DNA of 64,000 bases from Mycolicibacter longobardus (GCF_002102265.1 NZ_LQPG01000039.1:62001-126000); one strand, 5' to 3'; shown: positions 42,525 to 52,834, numbered from the stretch's first letter. Numbers and translations are program-made. Notes: generated from the letters alone by a model not told the origin.

Positions 42525-43123
42525 CTCGACGACCACCAAGGACACCTATGACCTCACGCACTGACGGCGACCTCGAAGGCGCCGACACCGATGACAGCGC
42601 TGTGCCCGACCAGCCCGAAGTGTCGGTGCCGGTGCCCGGCCGCTGGGACAGTGGCCGCGCCGTGCGCTGGGTCGCGGCGATCATGGTGCTCGCCGCGGGG
42701 GCTGTGGCCGGTTACGAAGGCTGGCTACTGTATCGACAGCATCAAGCAGATGTGGCCGCAGCGCAGGCACTGAACACGGCCAAGACCTATGCCGTCACGC
42801 TCACCAGTATCGACACCAAGAGCCTGGACCAGAACTTCTCGGCCGTCCTCGACGGTGCGACTGGCGAGTTCAAGGATATGTACGCCAAATCGAGCACGCA
42901 GTTGCATCAACTCCTCGCCGACAACAAGGCGTCCGCGCACGGCACCGTGGTCGACGCGGCGATCAGATCAGCGACCATCGACAAGGTCGAAGTACTGCTG
43001 TTCGTGGATCAATCGGTGAGCAACCTGGCAGTCCCCGACCCACGGATCGACCGCAGCCGCATCAAGATGACGATGGAGAAGGTGGACGGTCGCTGGTTGG
43101 CCGGCAAGGTCGAGTTGCCGTGA
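42521..43123 (+). CDS. Mce-associated membrane protein
   Basis: 200 aa. Acidic N-terminus, one membrane helix (AIMVLAAGAVAGYEGWLLY), and a periplasmic-side helical then beta domain, the pattern of Mas/Mam proteins that follow mce operons and help stabilise the complex. Last gene of the nine-gene operon; no clear terminator after it. Confidence 0.85.
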   Translation: MTRRPPRTPMTSRTDGDLEGADTDDSAVPDQPEVSVPVPGRWDSGRAVRWVAAIMVLAAGAVAGYEGWLLYRQHQADVAAAQALNTAKTYAVTLTSIDTKSLDQNFSAVLDGATGEFKDMYAKSSTQLHQLLADNKASAHGTVVDAAIRSATIDKVEVLLFVDQSVSNLAVPDPRIDRSRIKMTMEKVDGRWLAGKVELP

Positions 43124-43237
43124 GATGAGCGGGCGGTCCCAGATCGCTGCGGGCGGTGGAAGCTGGGTTCAGTTTTCGGCTGCGACCGGTGTGGAGATGC
43201 AGGGTGATTCCACGCCGACGTGCCCGCGGTCGCCGTG

Positions 43238-43566
43238 TCAGAGTGCGGCGACGATGGCCCCGTCTGTTCCAGAAGCTTGGTAGGTGGTCAGTGGCGTGGT
43301 GGCGGGTCCGTTGAGTACGGCACCGGTGGTGATGTCGAAGCGTGATCCGTCGCACTGGCACATGATCGTGGTGCCGGTGAGTAGGCCCGAGGAGAGCGGG
43401 ACCTCGTCGTTGGGACACAGGTCGTCGAAGGCGTAGAGACGGCCGTCGACGCGGGCCACCGAGATGCGTCGTTTGAGGTCGTGCAGGTAGTAGGGGTTGA
43501 CCGCACCTTCGTCGAGGTCGGCGGCACCCCGAGACGGCGCGGTGTGCTTGTCGTCGGCATGCTCAT
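43238..43566 (-). pseudogene. Rieske-type [2Fe-2S] protein, frameshifted and ligand-less
   Basis: The conserved frame reads ADLDEGAVNPYYLHDLKRRI, then LYAFDDLCPNDEVPLSSGLL and TIMCQCDGSRFDITTGAVL, a Rieske fold. Only the Cys ligands remain: the first His is Asn (CPN) and the second is Asp (CQCDGS). The only placed start, ATG 43566 after AGCGAGGA, is one frame off, so a frameshift lies between it and GTG 43459. It originally followed the ChoD-like gene by about 20 bp. Likely dead, though a sequence error cannot be excluded. Confidence 0.7.
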
Positions 43567-43584
43567 GGTGTCCTCGCTTTCGGA

Positions 43585-43588
43585 CTAG
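43585..43588. repeat. CTAG duplication, left side of IS1182-type element
   Basis: Matches CTAG at 45169-45172 after the other terminal repeat. Confidence 0.75.
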
Positions 43589-45168
43589 CTACTTCGACCT
43601 GAAAAAGTCGTGGCGTGGCGGTGGCTGAGCGGGCGGTGATTTGACGCGATGATGGCCTCGAACCCTTGGGTAGAAGGGATCGAGGCCATCGTGCTCAGAA
43701 CTGTAAATGACCAGCTGTCGTTGTGGGATGCAATCCTGCCTGCGGAGCTGTTGGTGTTGCCCGCCGAGTTGGCCCGGGTGGACGCTCTGCTGGATGATCC
43801 GGTGTTCTTCGCGCCGTTCACGCCGTACTTCGATCCGCGGATCGGGCGTCCGTCGGTGCCGATGGAAACCTATCTACGGATGATGTTTTTGAAGTTCCGC
43901 TACCGGCTGGGCTTTGAGTCATTGTGCCGTGAGGTGGGCGATTCGATTTCTTGGCAGCGGTTCTGCCGTATCCCGTTCGGGACACGGGTGCCGCATCCGA
44001 CCACGCTGATGAAGCTGACCAGCCGTTGCGGTGAGGCAGCGGTCGCCGGGCTCAACGACGCCTTGCTGGCCAAGGCGGCTACGGCGAAGCTGATCCGCAC
44101 TGACAAGGTCCGCGCCGACACCACGGTGGTGGAAGCCGCGGTGGCCTATCCGACCGATTCAGGGTTGTTGGCCAAGGCCGTCGGCGGGATCGCCACGACG
44201 GTCAGACGGATTCAGGCCGCCGGCGGAGCCACCCGCACTCGGGTGCGTGATCGCAGTCGTTCGGCAGGTCAGCGGGCCCGGGCGATCGCAGCCAAGCTGC
44301 GGCTGCGCGGTGCGGCCGCCCGTGAGGAGGGTCAGGCCGCGGTGCTGCGGATCACCGGCCAGTTGGCCGACGTCGCCGCAGCGGCCATCGCCGACGCCGA
44401 CGCGGTCTTGCGCAACGCACGCAGAGGATTACGCACTGCGACGGGTCGTCGCCGCGGACGGCTGCAGCGGGCGATCAACGACCTGGCCACCCTGCTAATA
44501 CGCACCGGGCAGGTGATCGCGCAGACTCGCAGTCGGCTGGCCGGGGTGATGCCGGATTCGGCGAGCCGGATCGTGAGCTTCCACGACGTCGACGCGCGCC
44601 CGATCCGCAAGGGCCGGCTCGGCAAGCCGGTGGAATTCGGCTACAAGGCCCAGGTCGTCGATAACGCCGACGGAGTCATCCTCGACCACAGCGTGCAGAT
44701 CGGTAACCCGGCTGACGCGCCACAGTTGGCTCCGGCGATCGCCCGCATCACCGACCGGACCGGGCGTGCCCCAACGGCGGTGACCGCCGACCGCGGCTAC
44801 GGCTACGCCTCCGTCGACAACGACCTGCATGAGCTCGGAGTCCGCAGGGTGGCCATCCCACGTGCCAGTAGACCCGGCGCTGCCCGGCGGGAGTTCGAAC
44901 ATCGAAAGGCTTTCCGGGCCAAGATCAAATGGCGGACCGGATGCGAAGGGCGGATCAATCACCTCAAGCGCAGCTACGGATGGAACCGCACTGAACTGAC
45001 CACCCTGACCGGAGCCCGCACCTGGTGCGGACATGGAGTCCTCGCCCACAACCTGGTCAAGATCAGCGCTCTGGCCGGATGACAACCGATGTCAGCGCCA
45101 GAGTCCCCTCGACGCCAGAACCACCATCGAGCCGCACCGACCATCAATCCTTTTTCAGGTCGAAGTAG
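43589..45168 (+). mobile_element. IS1182/ISNCY-type insertion sequence (1580 bp)
   Basis: Perfect 19-bp terminal inverted repeats CTACTTCGACCTGAAAAAG (43589-43607 and 45150-45168) flanked by CTAG on both sides. It holds a single transposase gene. It separates a ChoD-like oxidase gene from its Rieske-like partner, sitting in the TAG stop codon of the former. Confidence 0.9.
43649..45082 (+). CDS. IS1182/ISNCY-type DDE transposase
   Basis: 477 aa. N-terminal DUF772-like DNA-binding region (RIGRPSVPMETYLRMMFLKF), then the split DDE core: Asp in RADTTVVEAA, Asp in VTADRGYGYA, Glu in GCEGRINHLKRSYG. A long basic insert lies between the first and second Asp. Starts at ATG 43649 or 43652. Appears intact. 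Confidence 0.92.
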   Translation: MMASNPWVEGIEAIVLRTVNDQLSLWDAILPAELLVLPAELARVDALLDDPVFFAPFTPYFDPRIGRPSVPMETYLRMMFLKFRYRLGFESLCREVGDSISWQRFCRIPFGTRVPHPTTLMKLTSRCGEAAVAGLNDALLAKAATAKLIRTDKVRADTTVVEAAVAYPTDSGLLAKAVGGIATTVRRIQAAGGATRTRVRDRSRSAGQRARAIAAKLRLRGAAAREEGQAAVLRITGQLADVAAAAIADADAVLRNARRGLRTATGRRRGRLQRAINDLATLLIRTGQVIAQTRSRLAGVMPDSASRIVSFHDVDARPIRKGRLGKPVEFGYKAQVVDNADGVILDHSVQIGNPADAPQLAPAIARITDRTGRAPTAVTADRGYGYASVDNDLHELGVRRVAIPRASRPGAARREFEHRKAFRAKIKWRTGCEGRINHLKRSYGWNRTELTTLTGARTWCGHGVLAHNLVKISALAG

Positions 45169-45172
45169 CTAG
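45169..45172. repeat. CTAG duplication, right side of IS1182-type element
   Basis: CTAG; its reverse-strand TAG is the stop codon of the ChoD-like gene. Confidence 0.75.
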
Positions 45173-46909
45173 TAGAGGTAGTCGGGGATGACGTCTTCGT
45201 GGCGGGCGTCCAGGCGCAGTTCGGCGGGTGCGCCGGCGGGGACGACCGGCCGATGAGGCACGACCGCGGCGATGCGCTGGTAGCCCGATCCCAGTGGTGG
45301 GCGGGTGTCGGGTTCGCCTTTGTTGGGCCACAACGACATTGCGCGTTCGGCCATCGCGGTGATCATCAGGGAGGGGTTCACGCCGGGGTTGGCGGGCATG
45401 ACGCTGCCGTCCATCACGTGCAGTCCGGGATGGCCGAACACCCGCTGATACGGGTCGACGGCACCACTGTCCGGACTGTCGCCGATGGGGACGCCGCCGA
45501 TGAAATGCGCGGAGGCGGTGCGGTTGACCACTTCGAACAGCAGCGCGTTCTGTCTGCTGTCCATGTCGGCGGCGAGTCGGCTGGCGAACTCTTCGACGAC
45601 CGGGATGTGCACGGGTGGTGGTGGGGTGCCGCCGCTCTTTCGGCTGCGCAGCATGCCGTGCTTCCAGTACAGCTCGATCGAGGTGTCGCCGGCCTGCATG
45701 CACAACAGCACGGCCATCCGTTCGGACCAGTGCCGGATGTCGTTGGCGCTGAACACCTCCGCGGGATCGCTGATCATCTTCTTGAACCATTCCCGGGTGG
45801 GGTGTTGCTGTTCACCGTGCTGGTGATAGGTGAACAGGAAGGCCATGATGTTGCTGCCGGGCCCGTAATAGACGGGTTCGATGCTGGTCTGGGCGTCCGG
45901 CCACACCCCGGAGGTGATCGACACCGAGCCCGGGGTGATGTGGATCTGTTCGGGATGTTCCCGCCATTCGCCATGGGGGCGGATCACGTTCAGCAACTGC
46001 TCGGAGTTGGTGCGGGCCCGCTGCCCGAGCTCACTGGACATGCCGGTGAGCTTGCCGTCAGCCTGCATGTGCAGCAGCAGTTTGGCGGTACCGTAGGCGT
46101 GCGCCGCCACGATCACTTGATCGGCGGTGTAATGGTGGTGGTGCAGGTGCACGGCGCGCTGGGCCCATCCGGGGTGGCGGGTGCGGACCTCGAACCCGCC
46201 GGCGTCGAGTGGGGTGCGTTCGTAGACCTCGCTGAGCTCATGGATCTGGGCGCCGAGTTTCTCGGCCAGGTACAGGTAGTTGACGGTCAGTTTGTTCTTG
46301 GAGTTTCGTCCGCCGCCGATCATGCAGTCGCCGCAGTTCACGCAGCCGGTGCGGCGCGGGCCGGCACCGCCGAAGTAGGGGTCGTCAGCCTCTACACCGG
46401 GTTGGCCGAAGTAGACCCCGACCGGTGCCCGGTTGAACGTTTGCCCCATGCCCATGTCGGTGGCGACTTTGCGCATGTGCCGGTCGACGTCGGTTGGCAG
46501 GTAGGGCACGGACCACGCCGAGCATGCGGCGGGCCTGATCGATGTAGGGGGCCATCTCGTCGGCCCAGTCGGTGATCGACGCCCACTCGCGGGCGTCGAA
46601 GAACTGCTTGGGCGGCACGTAAAGGGTGTTGCCGTACACGTGGGAGCCACCGCCGACTCCGGCTCCGGACAGCACCAGCACGTCGTCGAGGAACTCGACG
46701 CGCTGGATGCCGAACATCTCCAGTTCGGGCTGCCAGACGAACTTGCCGACCTCCCAGTTGGTGTTCGGGATGTCCTCGTCGGCCCAGCGTTTGCCGGACT
46801 CCATCACCGCGACGGAGTATCCCTTTTCGGCGGCCCGCAGGGCGGCCACGCTGCCGCCGAACCCCGATCCGACGACGATGACGTCGTAATGCGCGTCGAT
46901 ACCACTCAC
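45169..46909 (-). pseudogene. GMC oxidoreductase (ChoD-like), one frameshift
   Basis: GTG 46909 (after AAGGAGAG) begins SGIDAHYDVIVVGSGFGGSV, the FAD-binding start of ChoD-type cholesterol/GMC oxidases. The frame is lost near 46507-46517 (MLGVV then out of frame; the other frame continues VPYLPTDVDRHMRKVATDMG). The rest, to DVIPDYLY and TAG in the CTAG target at 45169, contains AHFIGGVPIG and PGVNPSLMITAMAERAMSLW. About 579 aa if repaired. A one- or four-base insertion explains it. Divergent from the sulfatase. Confidence 0.8.
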
Positions 46910-46950
46910 GTCCGTACTCTCCTTGGGCTGTTGGAGCGCGGAAGTTGTTT

Positions 46951-47076
46951 CAGACGTTACGGCCAACGCGGACCCGAATATCGCTATTCGGCGCACCACT
47001 ATTGATGACGCCTGACCGGAATCTGTGCGTCTGCGTGTTTCGGCTATGTGGGCGGCGCGGTTGGGCATAACGTCTG
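46951..47076. promoter_or_regulatory. divergent promoter region with 9-bp inverted repeat
   Basis: CAGACGTTA (46951-46959) and TAACGTCTG (47068-47076) are perfect inverted arms, one near each divergent gene start. Between them lies a second dyad, CGAATA-tcgc-TATTCG (46975-46990). Likely binding sites of a shared regulator. Confidence 0.5.
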
Positions 47077-47081
47077 CAGAC

Positions 47082-49181
47082 ATGGAACCGACGAATTCTT
47101 CGCAGTCTGTGAATGATGCTGGCGTCGCTGAATTCGGTGGGCGATTGTCCCGCCGCTCGATGTTGGCCCGGCTGGGCCTGGTCGGTGTCGGTACGGTCGC
47201 CGCCGGCAGTGTGCTCAGTGCGTGCAACTCCAATGGCGGCGGTTCGTCGTCGGACGGCGTGGAAGCGCTGCAGTTCGACAACACCGTCAAGGGCGCCAGC
47301 GATGCGACCAAGGCCGCCAACCAGAAGGTGCTCGACTCGCTGCCGTTCAACGACCGGTCCGATTTCGAGGACGCCGCCCGTGGTCTGATCGACCGCCCGC
47401 AGACGCTGACGATCAAAAACGACAACGGCGACGTCATCTGGGACATGGAGGAGTACAAGACCTACATCGCCGATGACAAGGATGCGCCCGACACCGTCAA
47501 CCCGAGCCTGTGGCGCAACGCCCAGTTGTGCATGCACTACGGGCTGTTCGAGGTGGTGCCGGACAAGGTCTACCAGGTGCGTGGCTACGACCTGTCCAAC
47601 ATCACCTATGTGCAGGGTGACACCGGATGGATCGTGTTCGACCCGTTGATCTCACCGGAGACTGCGAGGGCCGCACATGAATTGGTCACCAAGAACCGTG
47701 GCGACCGGCCGATTCACGCGGTGGTGCACAGTCATTCGCACGTCGACCACTACGGCGGTGTGCGCGGCATCGTCAACCAGGCCGATGTGGACTCGGGCCG
47801 AGTCAAGATCATCGCGCCGGAAGGGTTCGTCGAGCACTCCGTGAGCGAGAACGTGATCGCCGGCAATGCGATGTCGCGTCGCGCGATCTACATGTACGGT
47901 GCGTTGCTGCCACGCAATGCCCAGGGCGGCGTCAACGGTGGGCTCGGCCAAACGACCTCGACCGGCGAGCCCACCCTGATCATCCCGACCGACATCATCA
48001 GCACCACCGGCACCAAGATGACGATCGACGGCGTCGAGATGGAGTTCCAGATGACGCCGGGCACCGAGGCACCGTCGGAGATGAACACCTTCTTCCCGCA
48101 GTTCAAGGCGATGTGGATGGCCGAGAACACCACCAACACCATGCACAACATCCTCACGCTGCGTGGCGCCGTGGTGCGCGATGCCCGGATCTGGGCGCAG
48201 TACCTGGATGAGACCATCCGCACCTACGGGCCGAACACCGAGGTGAAGTTTCAGAGCCACCATTGGCCGATGTGGAGCAACGAAAAGATCATCGACTACT
48301 GGAAGCGCCAGCGGGACATGTACAAGTACATCCACGACCAGTCGGTGCGGTTGATGAACGAGGGTTACATCGGCTCGGAGATCGCCGAGGAGATCTCGTT
48401 CCCGCCGGAGATCAACGATTTCTGGCCGGACCGTGGGTATTACGGCACGTTGAAGCACAATTCGCGGGCGGTGTACCAGCGCTACATGGGGTGGTACGAC
48501 GGCAACCCCTCAGATCTCGACGATCTGCCGCCGGAACCGGCGGCCAAGAAGTACGTCGAGTACATGGGCGGTGCGGACGCTGTCCTGGAGAAGGCCAAGG
48601 CGGATTTCGACAAGGGTGAGTACCGCTGGACGGCGACGGTGCTCAAGCAGGTGGTGTTCGCGAACCCGGAGAATGTCGATGCCAAGAACCTGCTGGCCGA
48701 CAGCTACGAACAGATGGGCTATCAGGCCGAATCGGGACCGTGGCGCTCGGTGTATCTGCAGGGCGCCTACGAGTTGCGCAACGGTGTGCCCACGGCCGGC
48801 GGGGTCGACACCGCGAGTCCCGACACCATCGAGGCGATGCCACCGGAAATGATGTTCGACTACCTCGGTGTGCGGCTCAACGGCCCCAATGCCGCGGGCA
48901 AGAACATCAAACTCAACGTCACATTCGACGATCTGAACCAGGACTACACGCTGGTCGTCGAGAACGGGGTGCTCAACTACGCGCCGGGCACCATCGGCGA
49001 TGCCGATGCCAGCCTCACGCTGACCAAGGACACCATGAACCAGATCCAGATGGGCAACCTCAAGCTGACCGACGGTATCGATCAGAATCAGGTCACCCTG
49101 GACGGCAATCGCCAATCGGTGGAGGACTTCGTCGGCCTGCTCGACACCTTCCCGTTCTGGTTCAACATCGTCACGCCCTAG
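47082..49181 (+). CDS. exported alkylsulfatase (metallo-beta-lactamase fold)
   Basis: 699 aa. Twin-arginine signal SRRSMLARLGLVGVG and lipobox LSAC (Cys48) suggest a Tat-exported lipoprotein. The MBL zinc motif HSHSHVDHYGG is at 216-226, followed by a dimerisation region and a C-terminal SCP2-like domain, as in SdsA1. It cleaves long-chain alkyl sulfates to alcohol and sulfate. The TAG stop lies in the CTAG target of the next IS. Confidence 0.92.
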   Translation: MEPTNSSQSVNDAGVAEFGGRLSRRSMLARLGLVGVGTVAAGSVLSACNSNGGGSSSDGVEALQFDNTVKGASDATKAANQKVLDSLPFNDRSDFEDAARGLIDRPQTLTIKNDNGDVIWDMEEYKTYIADDKDAPDTVNPSLWRNAQLCMHYGLFEVVPDKVYQVRGYDLSNITYVQGDTGWIVFDPLISPETARAAHELVTKNRGDRPIHAVVHSHSHVDHYGGVRGIVNQADVDSGRVKIIAPEGFVEHSVSENVIAGNAMSRRAIYMYGALLPRNAQGGVNGGLGQTTSTGEPTLIIPTDIISTTGTKMTIDGVEMEFQMTPGTEAPSEMNTFFPQFKAMWMAENTTNTMHNILTLRGAVVRDARIWAQYLDETIRTYGPNTEVKFQSHHWPMWSNEKIIDYWKRQRDMYKYIHDQSVRLMNEGYIGSEIAEEISFPPEINDFWPDRGYYGTLKHNSRAVYQRYMGWYDGNPSDLDDLPPEPAAKKYVEYMGGADAVLEKAKADFDKGEYRWTATVLKQVVFANPENVDAKNLLADSYEQMGYQAESGPWRSVYLQGAYELRNGVPTAGGVDTASPDTIEAMPPEMMFDYLGVRLNGPNAAGKNIKLNVTFDDLNQDYTLVVENGVLNYAPGTIGDADASLTLTKDTMNQIQMGNLKLTDGIDQNQVTLDGNRQSVEDFVGLLDTFPFWFNIVTP
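49178..49181. repeat. CTAG duplication, left side of IS1380 element
   Basis: CTAG containing the TAG stop codon of the alkylsulfatase. Repeated at 52956-52959. Confidence 0.75.
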
Positions 49182-49319
49182 CCTCGATCTTTCATCAGGC
49201 CTGCGATGTGTTGAATGTTTGTGGTCGGGCTGGGTGATCGAGAGGGGTGCAGGTTTGTACCCCGGCGCTGAGTTCCGCCGGTTCTCCTGATCCTGGTCGT
49301 CGGGGTACGGGGTGTGGTT

Positions 49320-49404
49320 TTAGCCGGGTTGTAATGTGGCCCAGCCATGTTCGATGAGGTGGCTCCATGGCCAGTTCCGTGGCAGTCGCAGCCGCCGACG
49401 ACGT
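49320..49404 (-). pseudogene. IS1380 transposase, 3' exon
   Basis: Reads RRRRLRLPRNWPWSHLIEHG then WATLQPG and TAA, the usual C-terminus of IS1380 transposases. Joined to 51561-52834 it gives 1359 nt, an exact multiple of three (452 aa). Confidence 0.8.
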
Positions 49405-49470
49405 GTAGGCGTCGACCCCGGGCGTAGTGTTCCGGATTTCGCCGGAGCTATTTCCCGGGGCCGCGCCCCC

Positions 49471-49504
49471 GAACCGGACGTGCGACTTTCGCCGCATCCG
49501 GCTC
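49471..49504 (-). ncRNA. group II intron domain V
   Basis: The 34-nt hairpin from GAGCCGGATGCGGCG through AAAGTC to CGTCCGGTTC has the catalytic AGC triad, GAAA tetraloop-like turn and symmetric stem of domain V. It lies after the ORF stop and before domain VI. Confidence 0.85.
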
Positions 49505-49512
49505 TCCATAGA

Positions 49513-50967
49513 TCACGCTGGGACGGCGAGTGGGTTCCAAGGGGTGGGGATCTTGTTGCCGCGGAAGCGATAGCGCTGGATGGTCATCGCTGCCGGGTGG
49601 TAGAGCCGCACTCCTGCGTATTCCGGTTTCCGGTCTACGTGGTAGAGCCGGAACAGTTCGCGCCTGCGGGTGCGGGGGTGTTTGTCCCGCATCCATCCCC
49701 AGACCCGCCACCGCAGGTAATGCCCGAGGTCGTGGTAGGCGGCGCTGGAACTGCCGTGCCGGAAATACTGCGCCCAGCCCCGGACGACCCTGTTGAGCCG
49801 GTGAAACAGCACGGCCGGGGATTGGTAGGTGGATTGACGTGTGGTCATTGCCTTGATCCGGCGGCGAATCGATTGCATCGACTTGCGCGACGGATAGCTG
49901 TAGACATATGACCGGTGGCTGCCTTTCTGGGTGTGCCGCTGGATGCGGAAGCCCAGGAAGTCAAACCCCTCGTCGATGGAGACGACCTGGGTTTTCTCCG
50001 GGGCCAGACGCAGCCCCATCGTGGCCAGCAGGTCGGCCACCTCGTCTTGCACGTGCACCGCGTGTTCGCGGGTGCCGAACACCATCACCACGAAGTCATC
50101 GGCGTAGCGGACCAGCCGATATGTTGCGCCGCCGCGGCGGCGATGCCGCCGGCGGGCGGTTTCGTTGGTGTGGGCATTCCACCGGGTCTCGAAGTGGTCA
50201 TCGAGAGCCGACAAGGCGATATTGGCCAGCAGCGGCGAGAGGATGCCGCCCTGGGGAGTGCCCGAGACGCTGTGACGGACAAAAGCTGATTCGTCTAGCA
50301 CACCGGCCTTCAGAAACGCTTTGACCAATCCCAGCACGCGTTTATCGGCGATGCGGCCACGGACCCGACCCATCAGGGCGGTGTGGTCGATCTCGTCGAA
50401 ACACGAGGCGATATCAGCCTCCAGCACCCATCCATATCCGCGGTGGGCGTAGAGGCGGATCGCCTCGATTGCGTCCTGGGCGCGTCGCCCGGGCCGGAAC
50501 CCATAACTTGCCGCCGTGAAATCGGCTTCAAAGAGCGGTTCCAGCACCTGTTTGAGCGAGGCCTGCACGACGCGGTCGGCGATAGTCGGGATTCCCAGCT
50601 TGCGGACCTTGCCGCCGGACTTCGGAATCTCGACCCGCCGCGCCGGGGCCGGGACAAAGCTGCGGGACTTCAACTGCTCCCGCAGATCCTCCAAGAACCC
50701 CTGTGCGCCGCCAGCGGAATCTTCGATCGAGCGCACCGTCGCCCGATCAACGCCCGCTGTCTTGGCCCCCCGGTTGTCCCGGACCCGTTCCCACGCCGTC
50801 ACGAGGAAACACGGATCCGCCACGAGGTTGAACACATCATCAAACCGACGACCACCATCGGTGGCCGCCCAACGATGCAGCTTGGTCTGCATACTCAGTA
50901 CCTTCTGGGCCGCCGCGAACGGCCGCTGCAGAGCGGCACCGATATTCACCGGCGCATCTTCTGACAT
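49513..50967 (-). CDS. ltrA: group II intron reverse transcriptase/maturase
   Basis: 484 aa from ATG 50967 (AAGGAG upstream; an ATG at 51006 lacks one). RT motifs: GIPTIADRVVQ, SYGFRPGRR, GTPQGGILSPLL and the catalytic YADD. A maturase domain with RLNRVVRGWAQYFRHG follows. No HNH endonuclease domain. It promotes splicing and retromobility. Appears intact. Confidence 0.95.
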   Translation of the reverse strand: MSEDAPVNIGAALQRPFAAAQKVLSMQTKLHRWAATDGGRRFDDVFNLVADPCFLVTAWERVRDNRGAKTAGVDRATVRSIEDSAGGAQGFLEDLREQLKSRSFVPAPARRVEIPKSGGKVRKLGIPTIADRVVQASLKQVLEPLFEADFTAASYGFRPGRRAQDAIEAIRLYAHRGYGWVLEADIASCFDEIDHTALMGRVRGRIADKRVLGLVKAFLKAGVLDESAFVRHSVSGTPQGGILSPLLANIALSALDDHFETRWNAHTNETARRRHRRRGGATYRLVRYADDFVVMVFGTREHAVHVQDEVADLLATMGLRLAPEKTQVVSIDEGFDFLGFRIQRHTQKGSHRSYVYSYPSRKSMQSIRRRIKAMTTRQSTYQSPAVLFHRLNRVVRGWAQYFRHGSSSAAYHDLGHYLRWRVWGWMRDKHPRTRRRELFRLYHVDRKPEYAGVRLYHPAAMTIQRYRFRGNKIPTPWNPLAVPA

Positions 50968-51560
50968 TGCACTCCTTACTGCTGATCTACTGCCGCCCTT
51001 CCCCATGTGACCGGCTTTCCCGAGTCTCGGAGTACTACGGCGGCTCCGCCCCGCTGCACGCCCTCAGTGGGCAATGACACCTACCCGCCGCACCCCTGGC
51101 CGGGATGCGGGAAGGGAAGCCGTGCAACAGTTCCCGTGTTCACGTGTTTCCGATCGACGAGGGCGGCACCCAGCTATACCCCGGTGACCCCGACAGGTAC
51201 CCCGCAGCACCTTCCCTGCCGGCAGGCCCACGTCCCTGGCCGGGACGCAAACCGGGCGGTCGTGAATCAAAAGTCTCCGACCGCGCGTCACACACCGACC
51301 CCCATCCGCCAGATTCCGGGTCGGCTCCACCTAACGAGGCCTCAACCACTGGTTCCTTGTGTATGCCTTCTCGTCTTGCTCGCCGCGCGCACAGCCCATC
51401 TGGCAGTACTGGACCGCCGCGGCTTTGTCAGGGCCGCTTGCCACCAAACCCGCTCATTCCCAACAGGTCCGGCTGCCCTCAGCTTCACTCAGATCACTGC
51501 GATAACCCGAGGATCGGGGTCTCTCACCCCCATTCGGAACACACGCGCCTCACGGCGCAC

Positions 51561-52834
51561 CCTGATCTGATGATGCGCCCGGCCACTGCCAGGAGCCGTA
51601 GTCGGAGGCGTTTGGGTTCCCACCGTCGTACCGGATGGTGGGTGAAAGCCAGGGTTTGGGTCCAGACCAGCAGGTCAGCGGCCAGGCTGATGATCTCGAG
51701 CCAGATCTGGTTGTGGTCGAACCCGTGAAAGGGCAGGTTGGTCAGGCCGGTGTCTTTGAGGTTGCGAATGCGGTCCTCGGCGCGGGCACGCTGGCGGTGG
51801 CGGACCTCCAAATCCGGGATCGACCAGCCGACGGTGTTGGTGGCAAAGCAGGTGACGCGCCAGCCGTTGTCGTCGGTCAGTCGCAGCTGCGCTCCGGGAT
51901 GGGGGCGTTCGCGTCGGGCGATGACCCGCATCCCGGCCGGCCAACCCCGCAGCGTGTCGGGCAGATACCGGGTCAACTCGACGACCTGGGCGCCCTCGCG
52001 CGGTGTCCCGTCCCCGTCGAGAGCGGCCCGCCACGCCTGGCGCGGCACCTTCGTGAGGGCTTCGACGATCGGGGGCATGCCGTAGAACCCGACGCTGTAG
52101 TGCAGGCCCAGGTCGGTGATGTGATGCAAGAAGTCCTTAACCCCACCGCCGGTGTCGGTGCGCACCACCACCGCGGCACGCTCGTCGGCGGGCAGCTGCG
52201 CCAGCGCGGCATCCAGCACGGCGATGTGATCGGCGGCGCTGTTGGACCCGGCCGAGCCGGGGCGCAGCAGCCCTGCCAGGACCTCCCCGGAGCCGGCCTC
52301 GCCGTGATCGCAGAACGCCAGCATCGGGTGAAACCCGAACCCGTACTTGAACGTCGGTGTCGCGTGTTCCTTGTCGCTGTGCGCGGTGACCAGGGTGGCG
52401 TCTAAGTCGATGATCACCTGACTGCCTGCCGGTCCGGCGATCGGGCGCTGAGCTGCCCACACCTGTGCACGTGCAGCTGATCGGGCGGTGCGGATCGCGG
52501 CCAGGGCGGCATCAGCATCATCAGCCAGGGCGGCAATCAGTCGTGACACCGTGGCGTCTGAAGCCACCGTCCCGAACAGGTCCGGCTGCGCCCGCACGAC
52601 CGCGATATCGGCAGCGCAGTCACCGCCGAGAGCCACCGCGATCGCGAGGTCCACCAGCACCTTGGCCGGGTCGTACACCGCTCGCGATGCCCGCCACGGC
52701 GCCAACGCTGCTGACATCGCCGTATCCAGTCCCGAGCAGCGCAACGTCTGCTTCAGCAGAACCCCACCCGCCGAGGACACCAACGACTCGCGGGTCGCCC
52801 CGACCACCACAGAACCAACTGGGCTACGCTTCAC
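51561..52834 (-). pseudogene. IS1380 transposase, 5' exon
   Basis: From GTG 52834 (ATG alternatives are internal). Catalytic core: Asp in IIDLDATLV, Asp in VRTDTGGG, Glu in RAEDRIRNLKDTG. Ends ...AVAGRIIRSG before the intron; without splicing it reads into a short false tail. Splicing would restore the transposase. Confidence 0.85.

Larger units (their letters stand above)
49405..51560 (-). mobile_element. group II intron (2156 bp)
   Basis: The 5' end (51560, reverse strand) starts GTGCGCC, the group II GUGYG consensus. The 3' end is ...CCTAC (49405), matching the AY rule. Domain V (49471-49504) and an intron-encoded reverse transcriptase are inside. The surrounding transposase codons join in frame. 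Confidence 0.85.

Noticed and set aside
45199..46575. Forward ORF (458 aa) over the ChoD-like gene
   Set aside because: Antisense shadow, biased composition; the reverse strand shows clear GMC motifs.
47652..48458. Reverse ORF (268 aa) in the alkylsulfatase gene
   Set aside because: Antisense shadow with biased His/Val/Asp composition.
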